Source: a virus. From it: a stretch of DNA of 23,675 nt. This document shows positions 14,237 through 21,356 of the stretch, piece by piece. Under the pieces are notes generated by a model. That model was not told where the DNA came from. It was given only the letters and a program-made list of their open reading frames with translations, and did no database searches. A program made the translations under genes and the position numbers. The DNA is taken from IMG/VR virus record IMGVR_UViG_3300017782_000228, positions 1-23,675 of that record; one strand, given 5' to 3'. How positions within the stretch are numbered: position 1 is the first letter of the stretch; each line of letters begins with the position of its first letter.

Positions 14237-14743
14237 ATGAGAATATTAACACTCGAGAATAAGGCGTTTGATCTAAACGAACTGCCTGAAGAAGTAGAAG
14301 AAGATGCTAGATTCAGTGTGCTAGATAATAGTACACCTGCTGAGCCCGACTTTTTCTTTATGCCTCTTATATTTTTAGAAAGTTTTAACAGTCCTGCTAT
14401 ATGTTTAAACATTGGCGGATATGATATACAGATGCCGTTAGACTGGTGTATGCTTGTAGGAGATAGCGAATGTGGTGCTGATCCTGAAGTTATGCCATTA
14501 ACAAGCATCAATGAAAGAGGGTTTGAAGCAATGGTTTACAACCCAATTAAAGGATATAGAATAGACTTCCAACCAGTAGAAATTACTAACATATACCAAG
14601 ATGTACGCTGGTTCTTCCCCAAAATGAAAAACGGACAATTACTTACAGTGCCGTTACACAATGGCCATAATCCTCCGTGTGCATATTTTGTAAAAGAAAT
14701 TAGTCGTCAATCAGAAATGGTTGATATAATGCAACTTTTATAA
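14237..14743 (+). CDS. Unknown protein downstream of uvsW (168 aa)
   Basis: 168 residues behind a strong AAGGAG seven bases before ATG, nine bases after uvsW. It has an acidic N-terminus (LNELPEEVEEDARF), then alternating hydrophobic stretches (PDFFFMPLIFLE, AICLNIGGYDIQMPLDWCMLVG). A middle GFEAMVYNPIKGYRIDF and a C-terminal VPLHNGHNPPCAYFVKEI follow. It looks like a compact soluble beta-rich protein with no known catalytic motif. Co-transcription with uvsW suggests DNA metabolism or regulation of late functions. Small partners of this kind follow uvsW in related phages, but I cannot name this one. Confidence 0.78.
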   Translation: MRILTLENKAFDLNELPEEVEEDARFSVLDNSTPAEPDFFFMPLIFLESFNSPAICLNIGGYDIQMPLDWCMLVGDSECGADPEVMPLTSINERGFEAMVYNPIKGYRIDFQPVEITNIYQDVRWFFPKMKNGQLLTVPLHNGHNPPCAYFVKEISRQSEMVDIMQLL

Positions 14744-14781
14744 TAATTACTAATAATAGAACAACAGGTAAGGAAGGACTA

Positions 14782-15141
14782 ATGACTATGAAAGCAGGAA
14801 AGATTTGGGGTCAGACAGAATTGATCCACGCAAACGGTGTGCTAGAATTTCATCGTATCGAATACAAAAAAGGTTTCAAATGTTCGGAACACGAACATCA
14901 ATATAAGTGGAATGGCTTTTTTGTAGAGTCGGGTAAGATGATTGTCCGTGTGTGGCAAGACGCTGATCAAGCAGGTCTTGTTGATGAAACTATCTTAGGG
15001 CCAGGCGAGTTTACACAAGTTAAGCCAGGCAAGATACATCAATTTGAAGGTGTTGAAGATGGTGTTGCATTTGAATTGTATTGGGCAGAGTTCAATCACG
15101 ATGATATTGTAAGACGTACAGTTGGCACAAAAATCAAATGA
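14782..15141 (+). CDS. Single-domain cupin, sugar-phosphate isomerase-like
   Basis: 119 aa with one cupin barrel. Motif 1 is HEHQYKWNGFFVESGKM (HEH at about 36-38, the metal-binding His pair), and motif 2 is PGEFTQVKPGKIHQF (second His site). Cupins of this size act as sugar-nucleotide isomerases, epimerases or dTDP/GDP-sugar modifying enzymes, or as carbohydrate sensors. It heads the second glycan operon, behind AAGGAAGG before ATG, and ends in ATGA with the FkbM gene. It differs from the fused cupin at 3596 in having no RxHxxRAEH block. The substrate may be the GDP-deoxysugar made by the dehydratase in the same operon (inference). Confidence 0.82.
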   Translation: MTMKAGKIWGQTELIHANGVLEFHRIEYKKGFKCSEHEHQYKWNGFFVESGKMIVRVWQDADQAGLVDETILGPGEFTQVKPGKIHQFEGVEDGVAFELYWAEFNHDDIVRRTVGTKIK

Positions 15142-15794
15142 CCAATCCGACCATTGAAGGATTACAGAAGTTAAAACAGTACATTCCGCAAGATAATATT
15201 AAGTGTCTTGACGTTGGTGCTAATATCGGACAATGGGTCAATGCAATTAGAGAAGTATATTCCGCACCTGATATTTTTAGTATCGAAGTAAATCCTCACT
15301 GCGAAGGTCGCCTTGCTAGTAAGCAAGTAAAATATAAAATTATAGGACTATCTGATAAAGTTGGGCAGATGGAACTAAAAACATTTGCAACGAAACCTAG
15401 ATCGAAAGGTGCAAGTTTTTATACACAATCTGATTGGCGTGACAAGGAAATTATGAAATTTGAAGTTCCAGTGTCAACACTAGATGTATTGTTTCCAGAA
15501 CAAACATTTGATATACTTAAGATTGATGTACAAGGTGCAGAGCTAGATGTTATTAATGGCGGCATTGAATTCTTAAAAAGACATCAGTATGTCCTTGCTG
15601 AAGTTGCTCTAACAGATTATAATAGCGGTGCACCGCAAGCAAGTGTTGTAGTTGCTAGACTTCAAGAACTTGGTTTCTACGTTGTAGATTGTTTAGAAGA
15701 ACATTTGTACGGCGATAAAATTATACAGATTGATTTGCTTTTTAGTTCTAAAGAAACAAAACACAATAAGAAAGTTTTAGGAAAATATGTATGA
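15138..15794 (+). CDS. FkbM-family SAM-dependent methyltransferase, second copy
   Basis: 218 aa with SAM motif I CLDVGANIGQW (23-33), strand 2 acidic residue IFSIEVNPHCEG, and FkbM late motifs TFDILKIDVQGAELDVINGG and VLAEVAL. It keeps the family order of the 8649 gene but shares only the family motifs, so the two are old duplicates or separate acquisitions. ATGA-type overlap at both ends couples it to the cupin and the following GT-A-like gene. The likely role is O-methylation of a sugar in the glycan built by this operon, by context. Confidence 0.88.
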   Translation: MTNPTIEGLQKLKQYIPQDNIKCLDVGANIGQWVNAIREVYSAPDIFSIEVNPHCEGRLASKQVKYKIIGLSDKVGQMELKTFATKPRSKGASFYTQSDWRDKEIMKFEVPVSTLDVLFPEQTFDILKIDVQGAELDVINGGIEFLKRHQYVLAEVALTDYNSGAPQASVVVARLQELGFYVVDCLEEHLYGDKIIQIDLLFSSKETKHNKKVLGKYV

Positions 15795-16492
15795 TAGGAA
15801 TTGTAACTACATTTAGTGATGCAAACTTTAGTGAGTATGCACATCAATTTATTAATAGTGCAAGGCAATATGTACATCACGACATTAAAATGTATCTATA
15901 TGTTGATAATGCAAGACCAGAACTTGCAAAGAATATGCAAACACTAGGACTAGAAGAATCTAATCCGCAACTAACACAGTTTAAACAAAGACACAAAGAT
16001 AAAGACGAATCAAATTTTATGTACGGAGGCAAACGCTTTGCACATAAAAGTTATGCAATCTGTCACGCAGCATTAAATAGTGATGTAGAAAAACTGTTTT
16101 GGTTTGATGCAGATACTGTATTTCAACAAGCAATTACACCTGAATATCTTAACAAGTTTTTACCTAATGGCACATTCACTTGCTATTTAGGCAGACCTGG
16201 TAGATATACTGAAACAGGATTTATCGGATATAACTTAAAAGATCCTGCCTGTGTAGAGTTTATGGAAACGTATATTAGTTACTACAACGAAGATAAAATT
16301 TATGATTTACCGTTTCAAACTGATTGCCACGTATACGATGCAACCAGAGAACAAATGGTAGCACAAAATAAAATTAAAGCAACTGACCTTACACCAGGGA
16401 TGGGTAAAAGTAATTTTAACTTTATTCATAAAGGCTTTGCAGTACATAACAAAGGTGAACATAAACTTGGTAAAACCAAGAGGAAAAAATGA
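15791..16492 (+). CDS. GT-A-like glycosyltransferase, copy 2
   Basis: 233 aa. It is clearly related to the minus-strand copy at 9393: both start with a short VTTF strand, share RFAHK(S/A)Y, the DxD block WFDADT (DAD 106-108), and LGRPGRYTETGFIGYNL after it. It lacks copy 1's Arg-rich insert and part of its C-terminus. The DxD implies a metal-dependent nucleotide-sugar transferase. It directly follows an FkbM gene, repeating the FkbM/GT-A neighbourhood at 8649-10238. Start ATGA and end ATGA overlaps show tight coupling. The donor may be the GDP-deoxysugar of the next gene (inference). Confidence 0.78.
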   Translation: MIGIVTTFSDANFSEYAHQFINSARQYVHHDIKMYLYVDNARPELAKNMQTLGLEESNPQLTQFKQRHKDKDESNFMYGGKRFAHKSYAICHAALNSDVEKLFWFDADTVFQQAITPEYLNKFLPNGTFTCYLGRPGRYTETGFIGYNLKDPACVEFMETYISYYNEDKIYDLPFQTDCHVYDATREQMVAQNKIKATDLTPGMGKSNFNFIHKGFAVHNKGEHKLGKTKRKK

Positions 16493-17466
16493 TGAGTAAA
16501 ACAGCGTTTATTACAGGAATGACAGGACAAGATGGTCCTTATCTTGCTAAATTTTTATTAGAAAAAGATTACAAAGTCTATGGACTTGTAAAAAGATATA
16601 GCAATCCTAATTTTGATAATATGGATTTTTTAGGTGTAACTGATAAAATTGAATTAATTACAGGTGATATTACAGACGAAAACTGTATGAATCATCTTAT
16701 GAAATCACTAAAACCAAATGAAGTTTATAACCTTGCAGCACAAAGTTTTGTTGGTGCAAGTTGGGATCTTAATAAACTAACTACTGAAGTTAATTCAATA
16801 GGTCCATTAAATATTTTAAACGCTATTAAGAACAACACGCCCGATACACGTTATTACCAAGCAAGTACAAGTGAACTATACGGCAATGCTAATACAGAAG
16901 GTTTACAAGACGAAGACACACCATTCAAACCTAGATCACCTTATGGTGTAAGCAAACTATATGCATACTGGATGACTGTTAATTTTAGAGAAAGTTATAG
17001 TTTACACGCATCTAACGGTATCCTGTTTAATCACGAATCACCTATTAGAGGTATTGAATTTGTAACACGCAAGATTACTGACGGTGTTGCTAAAATTAAA
17101 CTAGGACTTGCTAAAGATATTACATTAGGTAATTTGAAAGCAAAACGTGATTGGGGATTTGCTGGAGACTACGTTGAAGCAATGTGGGCAATGGTACAAA
17201 AAGATGAACCAGGCGACTATGTTATTGCAACTGGTAAAGAATACAGTATCGGCGATGTATTAGATATTGCTTTTCAACACGTAGGTATTAATGACTATCT
17301 AAGTTTAGTTAAAAGCGATCCTAGATTCAAACGTCCAGCAGAGTTACACGCATTACGTGGTAATCCGCAAAAAGCAATAGATGAACTAGATTGGAATCCA
17401 CAAAAAACTACATTCGAACAAATGATTAAAGATATGGTAGATGCCGATTTAGAAAGGTTATCGTAA
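16489..17466 (+). CDS. gmd: GDP-mannose 4,6-dehydratase
   Basis: Gmd converts GDP-D-mannose to GDP-4-keto-6-deoxymannose, the entry to GDP-fucose, rhamnose, perosamine and related sugars. The 325 residues have the NAD(P) loop TGMTGQDG (9-16), NLAAQSFVGAS (81-91) and STSELYG with T127/E129. The catalytic pair is Tyr152-x3-Lys156 in SPYGVSK. The GDP-binding segment FNHESPIRG follows, differing by one residue from the usual NHESPRRG. The length is slightly below the usual 340-370. No partner reductase (fcl), perosamine synthase or epimerase is recognised in the window, so the keto-sugar must be finished by host enzymes, another phage gene, or one of the unassigned proteins. It lies mid-operon, overlapping both neighbours. 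Confidence 0.94.
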   Translation: MMSKTAFITGMTGQDGPYLAKFLLEKDYKVYGLVKRYSNPNFDNMDFLGVTDKIELITGDITDENCMNHLMKSLKPNEVYNLAAQSFVGASWDLNKLTTEVNSIGPLNILNAIKNNTPDTRYYQASTSELYGNANTEGLQDEDTPFKPRSPYGVSKLYAYWMTVNFRESYSLHASNGILFNHESPIRGIEFVTRKITDGVAKIKLGLAKDITLGNLKAKRDWGFAGDYVEAMWAMVQKDEPGDYVIATGKEYSIGDVLDIAFQHVGINDYLSLVKSDPRFKRPAELHALRGNPQKAIDELDWNPQKTTFEQMIKDMVDADLERLS

Positions 17467-18200
17467 TGCAATTTCCATATCACTACGGTGTAAAAAATCT
17501 TGAACCATTACCTTACGAACGCTTAGGATTTGCACAGCACGGCGAAACAGGCATTATCGAAACAATGACTGATGCTATTAAAAACAAAACTAAAACTTTT
17601 TTTGAAATTGGTTTTAGTAGCGGTGCAATGAATATGACTAGAGATTTGTTTACTAAAGACTGGAGTGGTGTTGGAGTTGATATGTTTGACAAGCCGTCAG
17701 ATAAACTAGGCCCGTTACCACAAGTTAAGTATATCAAATGTAAAGCAGAACCAGATAACTTAATAGACATACTACAAGAAGTTGACATACAAGTTGACTT
17801 TTTTAGTTTAGACATTGACAGTTACGATTACGATATAGCCAACAAACTATTATCGTTAGGCTGGCAACCAAAGACAGTTTGTTTAGAGTTCAATCCTAAG
17901 TTTGGTCCAACTGCTCACGCAAGTTTTCCTTTTGCTGTTGGAAAGAAACTGTTTAACAAAAAAGGTTTATATGGTTCTAGTTTAGCAAAGTATATTGATT
18001 TATGGACATCACACGGATACAAGTACTTCGGATTTGACAGCACACTTACTAACGTATTCTTTTATCATCCAGACACTGTAAATGATCTGAGTAGTTTAAA
18101 AATATATCAACCTCAAGATCTTCCGTTTGCAAACGATGAAATTATGCGTACTATGATCAAGATGCATTCTGTTTGGGAAATTGGAGATATTTGGAAGTAA
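17466..18200 (+). CDS. FkbM-like methyltransferase-fold protein, third
   Basis: 244 aa with FFEIGFSSGAMNM (45-57) in the place of SAM motif I, DWSGVGVDMFDKP for strand 2, and DFFSLDIDSYDYDI in the FkbM late-motif place, then VCLEFNPKFGP. The glycine loop (EIGFSSGA) is looser than the usual DVGANxG, so it may bind SAM differently or use another cofactor. It closes the second glycan operon, joined to gmd by TAATG. It may methylate the same glycan; loss of activity is possible. The C-terminus (DEIMRTMIKMHSVW) has no known match. Confidence 0.72.
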   Translation: MQFPYHYGVKNLEPLPYERLGFAQHGETGIIETMTDAIKNKTKTFFEIGFSSGAMNMTRDLFTKDWSGVGVDMFDKPSDKLGPLPQVKYIKCKAEPDNLIDILQEVDIQVDFFSLDIDSYDYDIANKLLSLGWQPKTVCLEFNPKFGPTAHASFPFAVGKKLFNKKGLYGSSLAKYIDLWTSHGYKYFGFDSTLTNVFFYHPDTVNDLSSLKIYQPQDLPFANDEIMRTMIKMHSVWEIGDIWK

Positions 18201-18202
18201 AT

Positions 18203-18237
18203 TAAAGATTGACATACAGTCAATTCTTTAGTATAAT
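18203..18237 (+). promoter_or_regulatory. Consensus sigma70 promoter overlapped by a dyad
   Basis: Perfect TTGACA (18209-18214) and TATAAT (18232-18237) at 17-base spacing, with expected start near 18244 and an AGGAG RBS before ATG 18270. A dyad of TAAAGATTGAC (18203-18213) with GTCAATTCTTTA (18219-18230, one bulged T, loop ATACA) covers the -35 and spacer. It could be a repressor operator. As RNA from the upstream operon it could also form a hairpin, but no U-run follows, so it is not a clean terminator. Confidence 0.85.
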
Positions 18238-18269
18238 GTATATACTACAAACAAACAGGAGTAGAACGT

Positions 18270-18467
18270 ATGCTTCATAAGATAAGCCAATTTTGCGATA
18301 AAATAGACGGAATCAAAAAAGATGCTGATAGACTCCGTGAAATCAAATACAATAATCCAAAGACAAATCATCGTGATCATATGATCCAAGGACTAATCGA
18401 ACAGATACAATCCGATTGTTACATAGTTAGTCAAGACAAGCAGGACTATAATAAAACGGAGGACTAG
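18270..18467 (+). CDS. Small basic/charged protein, unknown
   Basis: 65 aa, first gene after the consensus promoter, with AGGAG upstream. It is helical and Lys/Asp/Gln-rich (ISQFCDKIDGIKKDADRLRE), with no Cys pattern or membrane segment. Its strong promoter suggests early expression and a host-directed or regulatory role, as for many small early phage proteins (inference). No family is recognised. One base separates its stop from the next start. Confidence 0.72.
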   Translation: MLHKISQFCDKIDGIKKDADRLREIKYNNPKTNHRDHMIQGLIEQIQSDCYIVSQDKQDYNKTED

Positions 18468-18468
18468 A

Positions 18469-19017
18469 TTGATAAGTCAAGACTATAAGAAAGTTCTAAC
18501 AGACATTCACGCAAAAACCAAGTTTGGTAAAAGACGTAAACTGCCTTCGATGTTAGAAGATTACATTACAGAAAAGAATCCTAAAAGTATTTTGGATTTT
18601 GGATGTGGTAAAGGCAATCTGGTAGAAACTCTTAAAGAAAAATATCCACACAGAGAAATACTTGGATTTGATCCTGCTAATCCTAAATATGATATGTCGT
18701 TATGTAAAGTTGATATGATTATATCAACAGACGTACTAGAACACATTGAACCAAACTTACTTGCTGATACACTGCTTGAAATAAAAGCACATAGCAAATA
18801 CATATTCCATCTTATTAGTTGTGCGCCTGCAAAACTTATTTTGCCTGATGGACGTAATGCACACTTAATACAAGAAACACCGGAATGGTGGAAACAACAG
18901 TTTGCTAATCTTGGATATACTGTAACAAAAGAACATTACACTGAATTATCTAAATATTCAAAACAACTCAAAAGAAAACTTCCTGTAAAAAATTATTACA
19001 TAATGGCACAACAATAA
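18469..19017 (+). CDS. Class I SAM-dependent methyltransferase
   Basis: 182 aa. SAM motif I is ILDFGCGKGN (41-50), strand 2 ILGFDPANP, motif II-like DMIISTDVLEHIEP and a post-motif YIFHLIS, the pattern of small-molecule methyltransferases (Methyltransf_23-like). The start is TTG 18469, fixed by GGAGG six bases upstream; an ATG at the same place is absent. The target is unknown: a sugar, a lipid or another small molecule. It is separate from the FkbM family of the glycan operons by its G-C-G-x-G loop and DVLEH motif. Confidence 0.84.
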   Translation: MISQDYKKVLTDIHAKTKFGKRRKLPSMLEDYITEKNPKSILDFGCGKGNLVETLKEKYPHREILGFDPANPKYDMSLCKVDMIISTDVLEHIEPNLLADTLLEIKAHSKYIFHLISCAPAKLILPDGRNAHLIQETPEWWKQQFANLGYTVTKEHYTELSKYSKQLKRKLPVKNYYIMAQQ

Positions 19018-19018
19018 T

Positions 19019-19249
19019 ATGACTAAGATATACGAATCGCCAGACGGAGGAGAAACTGTATTCGAACGTGACACTGATACTAACGAACGAATAATAGTTG
19101 AAAAGAAGATGTACCCAGATTGGTATCTTGATGATCATCAATTTAGTGAAATACAACATAAAGCAGTTAGGGGAAATAAGGTCTTGCAAAAAACACTAAA
19201 AGAGCTTAAACTGTTATATATGTTAACTAAGGATCCTACTAATGAGTAA
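19019..19249 (+). CDS. Unknown small protein (76 aa)
   Basis: 76 residues, starting two bases after the methyltransferase stop. Features are ESPDGGETVFERDTDTNER, KKMYPDWYLDDHQF, and a helical basic C-terminus ending LLYMLTKDPTNE. It is soluble, with no known motif. It overlaps the next gene by 8 bases, so it is coupled to it. I do not recognise the family. Confidence 0.72.
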   Translation: MTKIYESPDGGETVFERDTDTNERIIVEKKMYPDWYLDDHQFSEIQHKAVRGNKVLQKTLKELKLLYMLTKDPTNE

Positions 19250-19712
19250 ACAGCCTGGACTAAAACTAAATGAGATTTTAGGAGCCGTTGATTTGAACGG
19301 TAAAGAAGTATGGGATGATCTTACAGAAGAGCAACGTAAGAGTGTCGTATTCTTCACGCTTAACCACTATATAAGCAGCGTACAAGGGTCTCGAGAAGAT
19401 ATGGAGCACTTTGTACTACTAGGAAATGAACGCTTTAATAAGCACCTTTTCCTGCTGTTAAACAAGCATAACAAACTGCTTTGGCAACTTGCTTGTAGTT
19501 GCGGACACGAATCCAAAAAAGTATTTTTCCATAAATGGTTGAAACTTACAAAAACTAAAAACAAGAAAGAAGAGTTTTTAGGTACACTATTTCCGAATAT
19601 GAAAACAGCAGACATACGTACAATGGCAGCAATTACTAGTGATAAAGAAGTTAAAGAATACTGTAAAGAACTAGGTTGGGATAAGAAACAGATCAATGCA
19701 ATTAAGTTATAA
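19242..19712 (+). CDS. Unknown helical protein; possible gp62-like clamp-loader subunit
   Basis: 156 aa, all-helical by composition. The run from VVFFTLNHYISSV through GNERFNKHLFLL to a Trp-containing basic helix (HKWLKLTKTKNKK), with the ending KEYCKELGWDKKQINAIK, recalls the order of marine T4-like gp62. In that protein a short helix, 'MN-x-hydrophobic' and 'R-x2-F-x-W-x-K' precede a C-terminal helix. gp62 is the small subunit that holds the gp44 ATPase and loads the sliding clamp. gp44, gp45 and regA, the usual neighbours, are not in the window, so the call is weak. It overlaps the zinc-finger gene by 17 bases. Confidence 0.7.
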   Translation: MSKQPGLKLNEILGAVDLNGKEVWDDLTEEQRKSVVFFTLNHYISSVQGSREDMEHFVLLGNERFNKHLFLLLNKHNKLLWQLACSCGHESKKVFFHKWLKLTKTKNKKEEFLGTLFPNMKTADIRTMAAITSDKEVKEYCKELGWDKKQINAIKL

Positions 19713-20379
19713 GTGCGAGTATTGTGGTAAATCATTTGCTAAAGAAAAAACTTTGGCAGTGCATATCTGCGAGCAAAAGCGTAGACATCTAAGTAAGAAT
19801 GAAAAGCACGTACAACTTGCATTGCTAACGTATCAGCGTTTTTATGAAATAGCACAAGGCGGAAAAAAGAAAAGAGAATTTGAAGACTTTGCAAAAAGTC
19901 CTTACTATAATGCGTTTGTAAAATTTGGTAGTTTCGTATCAAATGTAAATCCGTTGATGCCTGATAGGTTTGTTGAGTATGTTGTACGCAGTGGTGTAAA
20001 ACTTGACCATTGGTGTAGAGATGAATTATATGACAAGTATCTAGCAGAACTTGTTAGAATTGAGCCAGCCGAAAGTGCAATCACACGTAGTTGTAGTACA
20101 ATGGTAGAATGGGCTAATGAAAATGATGCAGACTGGAATCATTATTTTAGTTATGTAAATTTGAACAGAGCAACACACGATATTAAAGAAGGAAGAATTA
20201 GTCCTTGGATATTGTTAAACTGCAAAGCAGGTAAAGATATGTTGCAGAATATGAATGACGAACAGTTAGCAATTGTATCACCGATAATTGATCCTAAGTT
20301 TTGGATGAAGAAATTTAAGACATTACCAGCAGACGTAGAACTAGTTAGAGAAGTAGTACGAGAAGGCAAAGTAACGTGA
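19696..20379 (+). CDS. Zinc-finger protein of unknown function
   Basis: 227 aa. The N-terminus has a C2H2/C2HC-type finger: C7-x2-C10 (KCEYCGKSF), then H23 and C25 or H31 as the second pair. The rest is mixed alpha with Trp/Tyr-rich segments (HWCRDELYDKYL, WNHYFSYVNLNRATHDI, SPWILLNC) and no catalytic motif I know. The finger points to nucleic-acid or protein binding. It starts inside the previous gene (17-base overlap) and ends in GTGA with the next small gene. Replication or transcription control would fit the context, but this is not shown. Confidence 0.78.
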   Translation: MQLSYKCEYCGKSFAKEKTLAVHICEQKRRHLSKNEKHVQLALLTYQRFYEIAQGGKKKREFEDFAKSPYYNAFVKFGSFVSNVNPLMPDRFVEYVVRSGVKLDHWCRDELYDKYLAELVRIEPAESAITRSCSTMVEWANENDADWNHYFSYVNLNRATHDIKEGRISPWILLNCKAGKDMLQNMNDEQLAIVSPIIDPKFWMKKFKTLPADVELVREVVREGKVT

Positions 20380-20555
20380 ACACAAGAAAACTTAAAGACG
20401 GAACGGAAGTACAAGAACTTGACAAAAGTATACAATTAAGTATACTAACTAAGTGTCCTGGTAAATGGAAAATAGTTGATATGGAAACAGGACAAGAGTA
20501 TGTTGCTAGTGGCGACTATGAAATGTACAAACAATGGAAAGAAATTAAAAACTAA
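20376..20555 (+). CDS. Small protein (59 aa), GTG start
   Basis: A compact open frame fills the space between the zinc-finger gene and the DnaE-like gene: GTG at 20376-20378 overlaps the previous TGA (GTGA), and TAA at 20553-20555 overlaps the next ATG (TAATG). The product begins MNTRKLKDGTEV and contains CPGKWKIVDMETGQEYVA, ending YKQWKEIKN. The two-sided start/stop overlap and protein-like composition argue that it is real and translationally coupled. No family is recognised; the beta-strand-like middle suggests a small nucleic-acid or protein-binding domain. Confidence 0.72.
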   Translation: MNTRKLKDGTEVQELDKSIQLSILTKCPGKWKIVDMETGQEYVASGDYEMYKQWKEIKN

Positions 20556-21133
20556 TGCCAGATATTGATATAGACTTTAAGGATCGAGAGAAAGCACTTG
20601 CGTTATTCAAGCACGTAAGAGCAAGTCGTATTGATGATGGCGAACTAACAAAGCATAACACTGGCGTATATATGCACGAGGTTCCGACAGATCCAAGTAA
20701 ATACATATGTTCAATAGAACACAAAGAAGCAGAAGAACAAGGTCTATTCAAGATAGATTTTTTAAATGTTTCCTTGTATAATGATATTAAAAACGAAGAA
20801 CATCTAGTCAAACTTACAGAAAAGGAACCGTTATGGGAATTACTCACCGAGCCAGACTTCAGCAACAAATTATTTCACGTAGGAGAACACAGTGGAGTTC
20901 TCAAAACAATGAAACCACAAACAGTGGAACAGTTAGCAGCAGTACTGGCAATGATACGCCCAGCGAAGAGACATCTGATTGGACAGCCGTGGGATACGGT
21001 GATGAGTCAAGTGTGGACGAAGCCAACTAACGGTGAATACTACTTTAAAAAATCACACGCAACAGCATATGCAGTTGCAGTTGTTGTTAATATGAATTTA
21101 ATATGTGAGCAATATAATGAATTGGGAAGTTGA
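20555..21133 (+). CDS. Miniature C-family DNA polymerase (DnaE)-like protein
   Basis: 192 aa collinear with the active-site blocks of bacterial DNA polymerase III alpha (about 1,160 aa). It starts at MPDIDIDF (DnaE MPDFDVDF: catalytic Asp pair, here D3 and D5). HNTGVYMHEVP is in place of the KHAGGVVIAP block, and GLFKIDFLNV matches GLVKFDFLGL with the third catalytic Asp at D68. EHSGVLKTMKP and EQLAAVLAMIRP match the RGM/LFRPGP region, and FKKSHATAYAV matches FNKSHSAAYAL. All intervening fingers, PHP, OB and beta-clamp regions are missing. The three acids are kept, so it is not simply a dead remnant. T4-like phages replicate with a B-family polymerase, so the job here may be repair, terminal synthesis, or interference with host DnaE. 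The start codon coincides with motif I. Confidence 0.78.
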   Translation: MPDIDIDFKDREKALALFKHVRASRIDDGELTKHNTGVYMHEVPTDPSKYICSIEHKEAEEQGLFKIDFLNVSLYNDIKNEEHLVKLTEKEPLWELLTEPDFSNKLFHVGEHSGVLKTMKPQTVEQLAAVLAMIRPAKRHLIGQPWDTVMSQVWTKPTNGEYYFKKSHATAYAVAVVVNMNLICEQYNELGS

Positions 21134-21356
21134 AGACTACAGAAAAAAAGAGCCCAAGCCTGACTTAGGTAGTTGGCCTTTTTGGACAGTGCCTGCTTGG
21201 TACGTGCCGTTATACTTGTTGCGAGTGATATTCTGGGTATTTGTGTTGCCTTGGGCATTCGGACAAACACTTACAGCTCTTGGAACACTAGTAACTTTTT
21301 GTTTAATTGATTATTGGATTTACTGGTCTATGAAGAAGGCTTACGGACAAGAGTAA
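21117..21356 (+). CDS. Small inner-membrane protein, two predicted TM segments
   Basis: 79 aa from ATG 21117 (or 83 from GTG 21105; neither has a strong Shine-Dalgarno). A charged N-terminus (EVEDYRKKEPKPDLG) precedes a Trp/Pro-rich turn and two hydrophobic stretches, about residues 28-47 (YVPLYLLRVIFWVFVLPWAF) and 52-70. A short basic tail follows. The aromatic-rich layout suggests a cytoplasmic membrane protein, perhaps acting in host envelope takeover or exclusion (inference). It overlaps the DnaE-like gene by 17 bases and the convergent gene tail to tail by 29 bases. Confidence 0.72.
   Translation: MNWEVEDYRKKEPKPDLGSWPFWTVPAWYVPLYLLRVIFWVFVLPWAFGQTLTALGTLVTFCLIDYWIYWSMKKAYGQE

Noticed and set aside
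20555-21133. A broken, frameshifted remnant of a full-length dnaE
   Set aside because: The reading frame is intact, starts and ends in overlap with its neighbours, and keeps every catalytic Asp. No further DnaE pieces are seen in other frames nearby.
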